64,000 bases of DNA from Sanderia malayensis. Its lineage: Eukaryota; Cnidaria; Scyphozoa; Semaeostomeae; Pelagiidae. This document shows, piece after piece, positions 13,267 to 30,138 of this stretch. Numbering within the stretch: position 1 is the first letter of the stretch; every line of letters starts with the position of its first letter. Location of the stretch: assembly GCA_013076295.1 (NCBI GenBank), contig RQOL01000855.1, forward strand, positions 1,860,001 through 1,924,000. Direction: 5' to 3'. The notes under the pieces were generated by a model. That model searched no databases. It saw only the letters and a program-made list of their open reading frames with translations, and was not told the DNA's origin. The position numbers and the translations under genes were made by a program.

Positions 13267-14394
13267 TCATGAGTCTGGTTTAGCATCCTTGTCAAATTTA
13301 GTGTAATAGCTTATGTATTCTGGGTAATCGATAAATCCATCATCATTAACATCTTGATCCTTCATCACCATGTCTACAAATTCGACTAATGTGTCAGTTT
13401 GATCAGTCTCATCTTTTCCCTCTACAAAAATAAAACACCATTATAACATTATATTATTTTATTCAACACAAGAATTTCAACAACAACAATTTCCACAACA
13501 ACAATAATTTAGTAGTATACAAATGACAATCATTTGTATACTACTAAATTAACAGTGCAAGCTCTATATAATAGACAACATTGGGACCAATGATTTTGTT
13601 TATTGTAGAAAGGTTAAAAGGTCTTTGCTGTATAAAGATTGCTTTTGCAAAGAGATAAACATCTTTAAAACATTTTGCAAAAATTGTCCATTGTTTAGAG
13701 ATGTCTGCAATATAGAGGTGTCCATGAAAAGAGGTTTGGTTGTACCTGTACTTTCATCCTCATCATGATGATGGCTCATAGATTTCAGTAGTTCTAATCC
13801 ATCTAGTTTGGTGTTGTTATCGTAGTCATGCATAAGGAAAAACTGCGTTTGTGCGTCATATTGCTGAAAAAATACAGGATCAATGAATGACCAAGAAGGA
13901 TACAATGACATCTAAGCAATAGAAATATTACTGATCCAGAATTATCATCTTACTTGTAAATATTTCTCAGCTTGCTCGTCATTGAATCCATATTCCTCTT
14001 TCAAATGTTCTTTAATATGCCTTTGGAAATTCAAATTAATAATCTCTCAAGTCATGTTTAATTTGAACCTGACTGGAACAAGTGAATTGGGCCTAAATCT
14101 CATTACTTACTGTTGGCCGCAGGTTGCAACGACTAAATCCTGCATATTAGAAATACCCAGTAACTGATTTGTATAATAAAATAAAACTTTAAGAACTTAC
14201 TGTACATCTTTAACTAATTTCCTTGGATCTCTATCAGAAGTCGAAGCATCCTTCTGTTCATCTTGAGTTTTGGCCTGTTCCTGCTGCTGTTGCTCACCAG
14301 CAGCGGGAGCATCTAATTGTTGTGCGTCAATTTGTTGCAAAAGCAAAACACAATACAGAAGAGTGAACAAAGCAATACGATCTGGAACCTTCAT
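13267..14394 (-). CDS. MCFD2: MCFD2, EF-hand subunit of the LMAN1-MCFD2 cargo receptor
   Basis: Four exons (14201-14394, 13954-14020, 13746-13863, 13267-13421) encode 177 residues. The N-terminus is a signal peptide (MKVPDRIALFTLLYCVLLLQ), followed by a Gln/Glu-rich stretch. The second exon gives HIKEHLKEEYG, as in family members. Two EF-hands follow: loop DYDNNTKLDGLE near residue 100 and loop DVNDDGFIDYPE near residue 155, both with complete calcium ligands. MCFD2 works in the ER lumen and ER-Golgi intermediate compartment, where with the lectin LMAN1 it carries selected glycoproteins out of the ER. The length is somewhat above the human protein because of the longer low-complexity spacer. 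Confidence 0.88.
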
Positions 14395-14579
14395 TTCATT
14401 CGTTCACCTACAAATATCCTTCATTAGTTAAATTTTTAATGTGTACTATTTTCTGTATGTTCTACACGGCAAGTAAACAATGAAGAGCTTGCTTTCAGCA
14501 TTCGCTTCGCTTTCTTCTTGGGTACGTGGCTCAATAGGAACAGAAGCTACAAGTTACTTCATGTAACATACGAAGGTGT

Positions 14580-15445
14580 CAGTAGCACTATACTCCTGCG
14601 CAATAACCTATAAATGGCACTGCGCATACACACCCACCTTTACGACCTCTAACCCTAGCCCTAATCCCAATCCTAACCCCAACCATAACCGATACACCAT
14701 ACACTGCCAGTAGCATTACGTCATGTATACTCCTGCGTAGTAGCCTATATATGGCACTGCGCATACGCACCCACCTTTACGGCCTCTAACCCTAACCCTA
14801 ACCCTAATCCTAACCCCAACCCTAGCCGATACACCATACACTGCCAGTAGCATTACGTCATGTATACTCCTGCGCAGTAGCCTATATATGGCACTGCGCA
14901 TACACACCCACCTTTACGGCCTCTAACCCTAACCCTAACCCTAATCCTAACCCTAACCCTAAGCCTAACCGATACACCATACACTGTCAGTAGCATACGT
15001 CATGTATACTCCTGCGTAGTAGCCTATATATGGCACTGCGCATACACACCCACCTTTACGGCCTCTAACCCTAACCCTAATCCTAGCCCTAATCCTAACT
15101 GATACACCATACACTGTCAGTAGCATTACGTCATGTATACTCCTGCGCAGTAGCCCATATATGGCACTGCGCATACGCACCCACCTTTACGGCCTCTAGC
15201 ACTAAGCTTAACATTAACCCTAATCCTAATCCTAACTGATACACCATACACTGTCAGTAGCATTACGTCATGTATACTCCTGCGCAGTAGCCCATATATG
15301 GCACTGCCCATACACACCCACCTTTACGGCCTCTAACCCTAACCCTAACCCTAACCGATACACCATACACTGTCCGTAGCATTACATCATGTATACTCCT
15401 GCGCAGTAGCCTATCTATGGTACTGAGCATACACACCCATCTTTA
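14580..15445. repeat. Tandem array with embedded telomere-type (CCCTAA)n, copy 1
   Basis: About seven units of 115-160 bp repeat. Each has a conserved part (ATACACCATACACTGTCAG, then TACTCCTGCGCAGTAGCC, then CACTGCGCATACACACCCAC, then TTTACGGCCTCTAA) and a variable run of CCCTAA or close variants. This is an interstitial array: unique genes flank it on both sides. The same array recurs at 62370-63205 in the same orientation. Short ORFs across it are repeat artefacts. Confidence 0.9.
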
Positions 15446-15808
15446 GGAAATTTAAATTACAAATTGATCAAAAGACAAAGTAGATGGCCGCATCAGGTTT
15501 TGAACCAGGACCTCAACCTTAGCGTGCAGGTAAGTTACCGTTAGTCTACAGCAGCGCTTGCTAGCAGTGGAGAATAGCATAAGGTCAAAGGAATCAACGC
15601 ACCAGAAATATGGTCATCCTTCACCCGTTGATATTAGTCATTTACCGTTACGCTTTACATACATGCGTCATGCCACATTTGAAATTGGCAGGCACAGCAA
15701 ATCATTCGGTTACGGCATTAAAATGTGCGCTTGACATACGACAGAATCGAGCTAACATCCAACGCCTTGAACTACTTCACTGTTCGGTGAAAGTTTAGTC
15801 GCAGCTTA
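15446..15808 (-). mobile_element. tRNA-like SINE head and associated flank, copy 1
   Basis: Read on the minus strand, there is an A-box-like TAGACTAACGG (15538-15548) and, about 42 bases on, a B-box-like GGTTCAAAACC (15496-15506). This is the internal RNA polymerase III promoter layout of a tRNA-derived SINE. The whole 360-bp stretch is shared with 63205-63555, with scattered differences, and always lies directly beside the telomere-like array. Confidence 0.65.
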
Positions 15809-16048
15809 ATGTGGACGTTACTTTGTCAATAATATATTCAATAATTCATTGGTTGCATGTATTGTATGTGAAGTTTAATATTTCCTCGTGGCGTTGTACA
15901 AATTTCTAAAACAATTGACCGTTGTTCAAATATTGTTATTACATGCTTGTATCAAATATCTTTTTTGTTGTTCATCACATTGGATGCGAAATGCTTTGCA
16001 AGGTCTAATTGCCCAGTGCGAAAGAAACCCTAAATGTTTTATGAGTTG

Positions 16049-18063
<2,015 letters not shown>

Positions 18064-18280
18064 GTTCGTAGCTCCTTTCTTCTCCGGTTGGCAAAAAATA
18101 ATAGTGGCCAAAAGAACTTTACCGAGAATTAAATAAAGAGCGAAGTACGAGAAACGAGAATTGGGAAACGATTAGTTGTCGTGAGGGGCCGTGTCGTATT
18201 GTATGATGGCGACTCTCCTAATCGGGTGATCACAACACGATATACGCACACTCATATGTCCACGTAAGAAAATAATGGTT
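18064..18280. other. METTL1 upstream region
   Basis: Short stretch between the METTL1 start and the satellite array. I see no gene or clear element. Confidence 0.4.
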
Positions 18281-19970
18281 CGAAACTGTAATAACTTTTG
18301 AACAAATTGTCCCAGAGCGCTGAAATTTGTTGCAACGTGATGGGCAGGGTCGAAATAATATGGTTTGATTACTTGCAACTGAAATTTCATTGTAAGCTGT
18401 CCGTAGCCTTAGCCTTGCAAAACACTGAAAAGGAGGTTTTCTAAGAGTTGAAGTCAGGTCGATAAGCGGTGCTTCTCGCAAGACTCTAACTTTTGAACCA
18501 GTGGTCCTAGAAAACTGAACGTTGTTGCAACGTGATGGGCAGGGACGAAAGAATATGGTTTGATTATTTGCAACTTAAAATTCATTGTAAGCTGTCCCCA
18601 GCCTTGCAAAACACTGGAAAGGAGGTTTTCTAAGGGTTGAAGTCAGGTCGATAAGCGGTGCTTGTCGCAAGACTCTAACTTTTCAACCAGTGGTCCTAGA
18701 AAACTGAAATTTGTTGCAACGTAATGGGCAGGGTCGAAATAATATGGTTTGACTATTTGCAACTTAAATTTCATTGTAAGTTGTCCCCAGCCTTGCAAAA
18801 CACTGGAAAAGAGGTTTTCTAAGGGTTGAAGTCAGGTCGATATGCGGTGCTTCTCGCAAGACTCTAACTTTTGAACCAGTGGTCCTAGAAAACTGAAATT
18901 TGTTGCAACGTGATGGGCAGGGTCGAAATAATATGGTTTGATTATTTGCAACTTAAATTTCATTGTAAGCTGTCCCCAGCCTTGCAAAACACTGGAAAGG
19001 AGGTTTTCTAAGGGTTGAAGTCAGGTCGATATGCGGTGCTTATCGCAAGACTCTAACTTTTGAACCAGTGGTCCTAGAAAACTGATATTTGTTGCAACGT
19101 AATGGGCAGGGTCGAAATAATATGGTTTGATTATTTGCAATTTAAATTTCATTGTAAGTTGTCCCCAGCCTTGCAAAACACTGGAAAGGAGGTTTTCTAA
19201 GGGTTGAAGTCAGGTCGATATGCGGTGCTTGTCGCAAAACTCTAACTTTTGAACCAGTGGTCCTGGAAAACTGATATTTGTTGCAACGTGATGGGCAGGG
19301 TCGAAATAATATGGTTTGATTATTTGCAATTTAAATTTCATTGTAAGTTGTCCCCAGCCTTGCAAAACACTGGAAAGGAGGTTTTCTAAGGGTTGAAGTC
19401 AGGTCGATATGCGGTGCTTGTCGCAAAACTCTCACTTTTGAACCACTGGTCCTAGAAAACTGAAATTTGTTGCAACGTAATGGGCAGGGTCGAAATAATA
19501 TGGTTTGATTATTTGCAACTTAAAATTCATTGTAAGCTGTCCCCAGCCTCGCAAAACACTGGAAAGGAGGTTTTCTAAGGGTTGAAGTCAGGTCGATAAG
19601 CGGTGCTTCTCGCAAGACTCTAACTTTTGAACCAGTGGTCCTAGAAAACTGAAAATTGTTGCAACGTGATGGGCAGGGTCGAAATAATATGATTTGATTA
19701 TTTGCAATTTAAATTTCATTGTAAGTTGTCCCCAGCTTTGCAAAACACTGGAAAGGAGGTTTTCTAAGGGTTGAAGTCAGGTCGATAAGCGGTGCTTGTC
19801 GCAAGACTCTAACTTTTCAACCAGTGGTCCTAGAATACTGAAATTTGTTGCAACGTGATGGGCAGTGTCGAAATAATAAGGTTTGATTATTTGCAACTCA
19901 AATTTAATTGTAAGCTGTCTCGAGCATTCCAAAACACTGGAAACGACGTTTTCTAAGGGTTGAAAGTAGG
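18281..19970. repeat. Satellite-like array, ~189-bp unit, about nine copies
   Basis: A 188-189 bp unit recurs with landmarks GGTCCTAGAAAACTGAAATT, CAACGTGATGGGCAGGGTCG, CCCCAGCCTTGCAAAACACT and AGGTCGATAAGCGGTGCTT. The TCGCAAGACTCT landmark falls near 18476, 18665, 18853, 19042, 19231, 19420, 19610 and 19799. Inner copies are very alike; the first and last are degraded. No ORF is shared between copies. Confidence 0.9.
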
Positions 19971-20324
19971 TCAATCTTTAGCATAAATACTTTGAGCGCA
20001 AGCCCATTGAGCGCAAGCCTATTGAGCAATTATCCGGTTTCTCTAGCATAAATAGTTGGAGCGCACGGGCAAGGACTTCATGTATGTAAACTATAGGTTC
20101 CGAAATACAATTATAAGCTAATGCATGATATAGGGGTAATATGTGTGTCACTACAATGTATATGGAGTGTATAACACATGTATAACACATGTAGAACATG
20201 TGTATAATACATGTATTAGTGCATTATCAGCGCGGATTTGGGTGAAAACACGTAAATACAGTAAATAGCAAGTGTATAAGGGTGTGTATAAGTGAACACA
20301 GGAGTATTAGTGTATTATCAGAGT

Positions 20325-21097
20325 CAGAGGCGGACATTGGTCATATTTGGTGGTGGGGCGAATAGTGGCGATTTGCCGACAAAGTTCTAAACCAAGAAAC
20401 CGAAAGTTAGAGCTCTGATTGGGGTGAAGGGGCGAAGCCCCTATCAAGGTTTTGGGGCTTTGCTACTTTTTTACCTCTCGAGGTTTTTAAAATGTGAACA
20501 ATTTAGAAAGTAAATTAGAGTTCAGCTACAATTACAAGATCTTTGAGCTTTGTGCCTTTCGTTTGGAAGAAAACGTCACACTTGAAGGCCTCTTTTGGTT
20601 CAGATGGTGCTTCATCTGAGCACAACTCGTCCAATCCTTTTTCTCGCTCTTCGGCTTGCAAAATCATATTCTGTTCCTGACTTTTCTGCGATTTCTTTCG
20701 CTTGAACAATAAACTCATCAAACTTAGGATCATTTCTTAATGCTTGGGGTTCCTTAATGCATGTGTCGATAAAGAGAAGGGCTTCGGCCAAGTCAATCTC
20801 ATTGCCTTGTAGTATTTTGCTCAGGATGTTTGTCGGTTGCATTATTTGATCAAATATGACCACCATGAGCGTAAATTCGAACTTTGATTATAGTAAGGAC
20901 TCCATTAGCCTTTGTTACGATGTCAGGCACCATTTCGTCGTTTACGTCGCTTGTAAGTTAAGAAACTTTCAAGAATACATAGTAAAAATCTGTCTAAGTA
21001 AATACCGACAAAATGCCGAAAAAAGTTAACATTCACCGACAAATAATTTTTTGGGGGGTCGTTCGCCCCCCCAAACCCCCCATAATATCCGCCTCTG
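20325..21097 (-). mobile_element. Nested 773-bp hAT element remnant
   Basis: Ends are CAGAGGCGGA and the complement TCCGCCTCTG, typical hAT termini. The perfect 8-bp duplication ATCAGAGT lies at 20317-20324 and 21098-21105, and is part of the host 90-bp repeat unit. This shows insertion into an existing foldback arm. G/C-rich subterminal stretches (GGGGCGAA, TTCGCCCC) are also inverted. It is an internally deleted copy that keeps only a C-terminal piece of transposase. Confidence 0.9.
20515..20866 (-). pseudogene. hAT transposase C-terminal fragment, frameshifted
   Basis: The minus strand reads VVIFDQIMQPTNILSKILQG, then NEIDLAEALLFIDTCIKEP, FDEFIVQAKEIAEKS in one frame and continues EREKGLDELCSDEAPSEP, FKCDVFFQT in another, so there is a frameshift near 20680. 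The pattern (Leu-rich helix, LQG/A, AKEIAE, basic turn, then acidic FDEL) is that of ZMYM-like/DUF4371 hAT transposases before the dimerisation domain. The RNase-H core and the N-terminus are missing. It cannot make an active transposase. Confidence 0.75.
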
Positions 21098-24000
21098 ATC
21101 AGAGTACATTTGGGTGGAAACTCGTAAATACAGTGAATAACAAGTGTATAAGGGTGTGTATAAGTGAACACAAGTGTATTAGTGTATTATCAGAGTGCAT
21201 TTGGGTGAAAACACGTAAATACAGTGAATAGCAAGTGCATAAGGGTGTGTATAAATGAACACAAGTGTATTAGTGTATTATCAGACTGTATTTGGGTGAA
21301 AACACGTAAATACAGTGAATAGCAAGTGTATAAGGGTGTGTATAAATGAACACAAGTGTATTAGTGTATTATCAGAGTGCATTTGGGTGAAAACACGTAA
21401 ATACAGTGAATAGCAAGTGTATAAGGGTGTGTATAAGTGAACACAAGTGTATTAGTGTATTATCAGAGTGCATTTGGGTGAAACACGTAAATACAGTGAA
21501 TAGCAAGTGTATAAGGGTGTGTATAAGTGAAGACAAGTGTATTAGTGTATTATCAGAGTGCATTTGGGTGAAAACACGTAAATACAGTGAATAGCATGTG
21601 TATAAGGGTGTGTATAAGTGAAGACAAGTGTATTAGTGTATTATCAGAGTGCATTTGGGTGAAAACACGTAAATACAGTGAATAGCAAGTGTATAAGGGT
21701 GTGTATAAATGAACACAAGTGTATTAGTGTATTATCAGACTGTATTTGGGTGAAAACACGTAAATACAGTGAATAGCAAGTGTATAAGGGTGTGTATAAG
21801 TGAAGACAAGTGTATTAGTGTATTATCAGGGTGCATTTGGGTGAAAACACGTAAATACAGTGAATAGCAAATGTATAAGGGTGTGTATAAATGAACACAA
21901 GTGTATTAGTGTATTATCAGACTGTATTTGGGTGAAAACACGTGAATACAATGAATAACAAGTGTATAAGGGTGTGTATAAGTGAAGACAAATGTAGTAG
22001 TGCATCATATTATGCAAGGCATAACTCACAAGAAATTGTGTTTTTTGCGACTGTCATGAAAGCATAGAATAAAAATTTGCAAGATGCTACATTCCTAAAG
22101 ACAATATTTGCACTATTTGCAATAACGATTTACGCACTGTTCAGAAGTGCATTGTGATAACACGGGTGTACACTTTTCATTCACTTTATTTCATTCTCTT
22201 ATACACCTGCTATTCACTGTATTCACGTGTTTTCACCCAACTGCACTCTGATAATACACTAATACACTTGTGTTCACGTATACACACCCTTATACACTTG
22301 CTATTCACTGTATTTACGTGTCTTCACCCAACTGCACTCTGATAATACACTAATACACTTGTGTTCACGTATACACACCCTTATACACTTGCTATTCACT
22401 GTATTTACGTGTCTTCACCCAAATGTACTCTGATAATACACTAATACACTTGTGTTCACTTATGCACACCCTTATACACTTGCTATTCACCGTATGTACG
22501 TGTTTTCACCGAGATGCACTCCGATAATACACTAATACACTTGTCTTCACTTATACACACCCTTATACACTTGCTATTCACTGTATGTACGTGTTTTCAC
22601 CCAAATGCACTCTGACAATACACTAATACACTTGTGTTCACTTATACACACCCTTATACACTTGCTATTCATTGTATTTACGTGTTTTCACCGAGATGCA
22701 CTCCGATAATACACTAATACACTTGTCTTCACTTATACACACCCTTATACACTTGCTATTCACTGTATGTACGTGTTTTCACCCAAATGCACTCTGACAA
22801 TACACTAATACACTTGTGTTCACTTATACACACCCTTATACACTTGCTATTCATTGTATTTACGTGTTTTCACCCAAATACAGTCTGATAATACACTAAT
22901 ACACTTGTGTTCACGTATACACACCCTTATACACTTGCTATTCACTGTATTTACGTGTCTTCACCCAAATGCACTCTGATAATACACTAATACACTTGTG
23001 TTCACTTATACACACCCTTATACACTTGCTATTCACTGTATTTACGTGTTTTCACCCAAATGCACTCTGATAATACACTAATACACTTGTGTTCACTTAT
23101 ACACACCCTTATACACTTGCTATTCACTGTATTTACGTGTTTCCACCCAAATGCACTCTGATAATACACTAATACACTTGTGTTCACTTATACACACCCT
23201 TATACACTTGCTATTCACTGTATTTACGTGTTTTCACCCAAATGCACTCTGATAATACACTAATACACTTGTCTTCACTTATACACACCCTTATACACTT
23301 GCTATTCACTGTATTTACGTGTTTCCACCCAAATACAGTCTGATAATACACTAATACACTTGTGTTCATTTATACACACCCTTATACACTTGCTATTCAC
23401 TGTATTTACGTGTTTTCACCCAAATACAGTCTGATAATACACTAATACACTTGTGTCCATTTATACACACCCTTATACACTTGCTATTCACTGTATTTAC
23501 GTGTTTCACCCAAATGCACTCTGATAATACACTAATACACTTGTGTTCACTTATACACACCCTTATACACTTGCTATTCACTGTATTTACGTGTTTCACC
23601 CAAATGCACTCTGATAATACACTAATACACTTGTGTTCACTTATACACACCCTTATACACTTGCTATTCACTGTATTTACGTGTTTTCACCCAAATGCAC
23701 TCTGATAATACACTAATACACTTGTGTTCATTTATACACACCCTTATACACTTGCTATTCACTGTATTTACGTGTTTTCACCCAAATACAGTCTGATAAT
23801 ACACTAATACACTTGTGTTCATTTATACACACCCTTATACATTTGCTATTCACTGTATTTACGTGTTTTCACCCAAATGCACTCTGATAATACACTAATA
23901 CTCTTGTGTTCACTTATACACACCCTTATACACTTGCTATTCACTGTATTTACGTGTTTTCACCCAAATGCACTCTGATAATACACTAATACACTTGTGT

Positions 24001-24789
24001 TCACTTATACACACCCTTATACACTTGTTATTCACTGTATTTACGAGTTTCCACCCAAATGTACTCTGATAATACACTAATACACTTGTGTTCACTTATA
24101 CACACCCTTATACACTTGCTATTCATTGTATTTACGTGTTTTCACCCAAATACAGTCTGATAATACACTAATACACTTGTGTTCACGTATACACACCCTT
24201 ATACACTTGCTATTCACTGTATTTACGTGTTTCCACCCAAATGCACTCTGATAATACACTAATACACTTGTGTTCACGTATACACACCCTTATACATTTG
24301 CTATTCACTGTATTTACGTGTTTTCACCCAAATGCACTCTGATAATACACTAATACACTTGTCTCCACTTATACACACCCTTATACACTTGCTATTCACT
24401 GTATTTACGTGTTTTCACCCAAATACAGTCTGATAATACACTAATACACTTGTGTTCATTTATACACACCCTTATACACTTGCTATTCACTGTATGTACG
24501 TATTTTCACCGAGATGCACTCCGATAATACACTAATACACTTGTCTTCACTTATACACACCCTTATACACGTGCTATTCACTGTATGTACGTGTTTTCAC
24601 CCAATTGCACTCAGATAATACACTAATACATGTTACACATGTTATACATCTGTTCTACATGTGTTATACATGTGCTATACACTACATATACATTGTAGTG
24701 ACACACATATTACCCCTATATCATGCATTAGCTTATAATTGTATTTCGGAACCTATAGTTTACATACATGAAGTCCTTGCCAGCGCACG

Positions 24790-25087
24790 CCTTGAATCTG
24801 GCAGTTTTAACATTACCATGGGCATATTGAAATGCGCCAAGTCAAATATCGCCTGGTCTGTTATGCTAGGACCGCCTGATGTAGCTATGTTGTATCTCTG
24901 ATAATTTGAAAAATTAAATTTCGCTCATGAGAAATTAGTAATTTGACACGGGAATTAAATTGATATTGTTGACAAATAAATATTTTATGAAATGGCTTAG
25001 TCTCGATTTGGAAAATTTTCCGGGCGACGTAGCCTCTTTCTCGGTTTGTTTCGTGTACAAAAAAAATTCCAGCAACAATCATACAAA
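24790..25087. other. YIPF3 upstream region
   Basis: Unique sequence between the foldback element and the YIPF3 start. It should hold the YIPF3 promoter; no element is recognised. Confidence 0.4.
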
Positions 25088-27833
<2,746 letters not shown>

Positions 27834-28070
27834 TGCACCAAACAATGCCCCTGGATCACTCGAATTCTCCGACCGATTCTCCAAATCCATGTTGCAGAAT
27901 TTCAATTTCAAATTGAACAGTTAACTAATAGTATCATCAAATATCAAATTCCCGATTTGATTTTAAAGATGTGTACGTTTTCGTGCAGCTATATTTATAT
28001 AGAAATATAAAGATCACAGATGTGTGCATCGTATCCATTCTATATGCTTTTTTGCGCCAATCTGTGTTTA

Positions 28071-28255
28071 CAGTCAACTCTGTCTAGTTCTAACACCCTG
28101 GGGAAGCGTGAAAATGTTAGAAATACAAAAAGTTCGAATTATAGAGCTTTGTTTTATAAGAATTGGTTCATTAGTGTTGCTTGAAGGGACAGAGAATTTC
28201 GTTCGAATTAGATGGAGTTTGAATTACACGAGTTAGAACTATGCAGATTTGATTG
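28071..28255. mobile_element. 185-bp MITE, pogo/mariner-like, TA duplication
   Basis: The left end CAGTCAACTCTGTCTAGTTC is matched, inverted, by a right end whose complement is CAATCAAATCTGCATAGTTC. TA flanks both sides (28069-28070, 28256-28257). No transposase is present. The rest of 27834-28951 shows no gene. Confidence 0.75.
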
Positions 28256-28951
28256 TATATTGTTTAATGTTCACATTGTATTCAAATTGCTGTGAAATTA
28301 ACCAAATTTATGCTAAATGGAAACAGTGTGTTAGGCGTATGGATATATATTATATAAAATATTGATTTCGGTTGTCTATTCTATTCTTTGTCGTGACGTG
28401 AGCATTTTATTAGAGCTATAACCAAATGCAACTAAAGTCCACACAACAGTGTATAAGCGAAGAACAAACGGAGTTAAAAACCCAACATCGTCTCCAAGCA
28501 TTTGAATAACCCGCGTAGCTTATTATGAACAATACGACATGAGTCTTTCTGGTTCAACCTCTTACAACAATGATTGATTTGTGTTCCAACGATAACTGCT
28601 GCATTCTTTGCACAACGTAACTATAATCCATCTTTTTTCCCATAGTAACCTACATGTAGATCATACTGTTCAGTTACAGGTAGCCACGAACAAACCATCT
28701 CGCACATAAAGTCAATGTGAAATTGACAACATACATCGTTGTTTCTCAAGGCATCATCAAACTACCTATATATCGCATTAATGGCAGCAAGTTAAGAATT
28801 TCGGATGATTATCAAAACAGGTATTCCTTTCAATTGTAAATATTATCACAATTTATTACAATAAATATTATCACAATACTAGTAACTCTAGCTGCTTCTT
28901 GAAGAAGGTTTTATATTCTCCATCTATTCGCAGCTTGGTTTAATATTTTGA

Positions 28952-29913
28952 ATGCACATAGAAATGCCAGCAGCAATGACATTGCTGTATCTTCTTGCTG
29001 TTCTGCTGGTCGTTAATCGTCAGACGAACTGCATGCCATTCGACTACAATCCTGAAACCTCAAACAGCGAAATGCATATCAGCTCAGGTATCAGTCTCTT
29101 TACTTAATTAACTACTGAGATTCAGATATCAGGCTTTTACTTAATTAACCACCGTGCTACTGCTAACCTGACATGACAAGACCCGTATATCTGTTGAACA
29201 AACACGTGTATAATATGATATGGATATTTTGTAGGTCCATGCATTACACCAGACCATCAGACACTTCAAAGAGGGCAGTGGACAGCGATTGAAAATTGTG
29301 CGAAGAATTGTACTTGTGATTCGCTTGGTATATTATCCTGCATTCCATGGTGTATGATAAACTTGAAAGTATGCAGAGCTGGTGAAGCAGAGAGTACGAC
29401 TGAATACTTTGAAAGGATCGGAGAAACGGGCTGCAAACGCTGTGTCACAATAGCTTGCGATGCAATAAGTAAGCTCATTAGATTGAGAACTTGTAGTTTG
29501 TTGTGGCTTTCACAGCAGATGAGAAGTCAAGTATCGATAGCGTAGCGGGGGTGGAAAAGGAACAGCTCAACGTATCAAATGATTATCTGCCTGTGTCGAA
29601 ATCAACTACGATACATGAAGTATATAGGACACTTACGTGTTTAGCATGACGTAGAAGCCAGTCCTGGAGGGGCACATGCCCCTACCTAAGATTATGTCAC
29701 ATTTCACGCCCCGATTATTGGTGCACTCTTAGCCTATCCGTGATAAATGAGAGTTCAAACTGGTCAATAATCCGTTTGTTTTTGCTTGCAGTACCTGAGA
29801 CTAATGAGAGAGTCAGCAAGAAAGAGATTTCTGTGGAAAATGAATTGCCATTGTCAGAAGATGGCTTCAAAGTCCTGAAGACAATAGAAACAGTGTATGA
29901 AAAAGTGAAGTGA
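28952..29913 (+). CDS. Small secreted cysteine-rich protein (VWC-like)
   Basis: Three exons (28952-29087, 29235-29468, 29792-29913) give 163 residues. The N-terminus is a signal peptide (MPAAMTLLYLLAVLLVVN from the second in-frame ATG at 28964; the ATG at 28952 adds four residues). The middle exon holds at least nine cysteines with a pattern C-x23-C-x3-C-x-C-x8-C-x3-C, including W before NCAKNCTCDSLGILSC, which resembles a single von Willebrand factor C-type domain. The last exon is a charged helical tail ending YEKVK. An AATAAAG polyadenylation signal follows near 29958. It is probably extracellular; the ligand or role is unknown, and I do not recognise an ortholog. Confidence 0.72.
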
Positions 29914-30138
29914 TCAGCCTTGCTTTACAAAAGACAGCCTTGCGATTGCTTGGAACTGAATAAAGAATCAATATGAAGTAGCAGAGATAAAAGAAGATTG
30001 ACAAAAAATAATAAAAAAATCTAAAATATCTGCTAAATATCTAAAATTCAATAACTTAAAAGTGGCATACGAAAATTATAATAAAAATCTAGAATAATAT
30101 GATTCATCTATGCATAAAGATGTGGCATATGAAAAGTT

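Larger units (their letters stand above)
20068..24781. mobile_element. Foldback-type element with inverted arms of 90-bp tandem repeats and 8-bp target duplication
   Basis: The ends are inverted copies of a ~150-bp sequence beginning GGCAAGGACTTCATGTATGT. The 8-bp direct repeat AGCGCACG flanks the element at 20060-20067 and 24782-24789. Inside, the left arm is tandem ~90-bp units (about ten, excluding a nested insertion) and the right arm about twenty-seven units of the reverse complement. A unit reads like CAAGTGTATAAGGGTGTGTA, TAAGTGAACACAAGTGTATT, AGTGTATTATCAGAGTGCAT, TTGGGTGAAAACACGTAAAT. A ~180-bp non-repeated core lies at 22010-22190. No transposase is encoded, so it must depend on another element. 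The superfamily is not clear: 8 bp fits hAT or P-like groups, but the end sequence matches neither that I recall. Confidence 0.88.

Noticed and set aside
14770..14960. Possible chromosome end because of (CCCTAA)n
   Set aside because: Unique genes lie on both sides and the runs are short and interrupted within a longer unit, so this is interstitial.
14588..15317. Short ORFs repeating RSAIYGLLRRSIHDV on the minus strand, also at 62274-62677
   Set aside because: They follow the telomere-like tandem units exactly, so they are repeat artefacts and not a protein family.
21372..24350. Many short ORFs repeating SKCIRVCISEHKCIS or HSDNTLIHLCSLIH
   Set aside because: They are translations of the 90-bp foldback units on either strand and have no start, splice or family context.
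20270..24620. CRISPR-like array
   Set aside because: The 90-bp units are contiguous with no unique spacers, the arms are inverted to each other, and the genome is animal.
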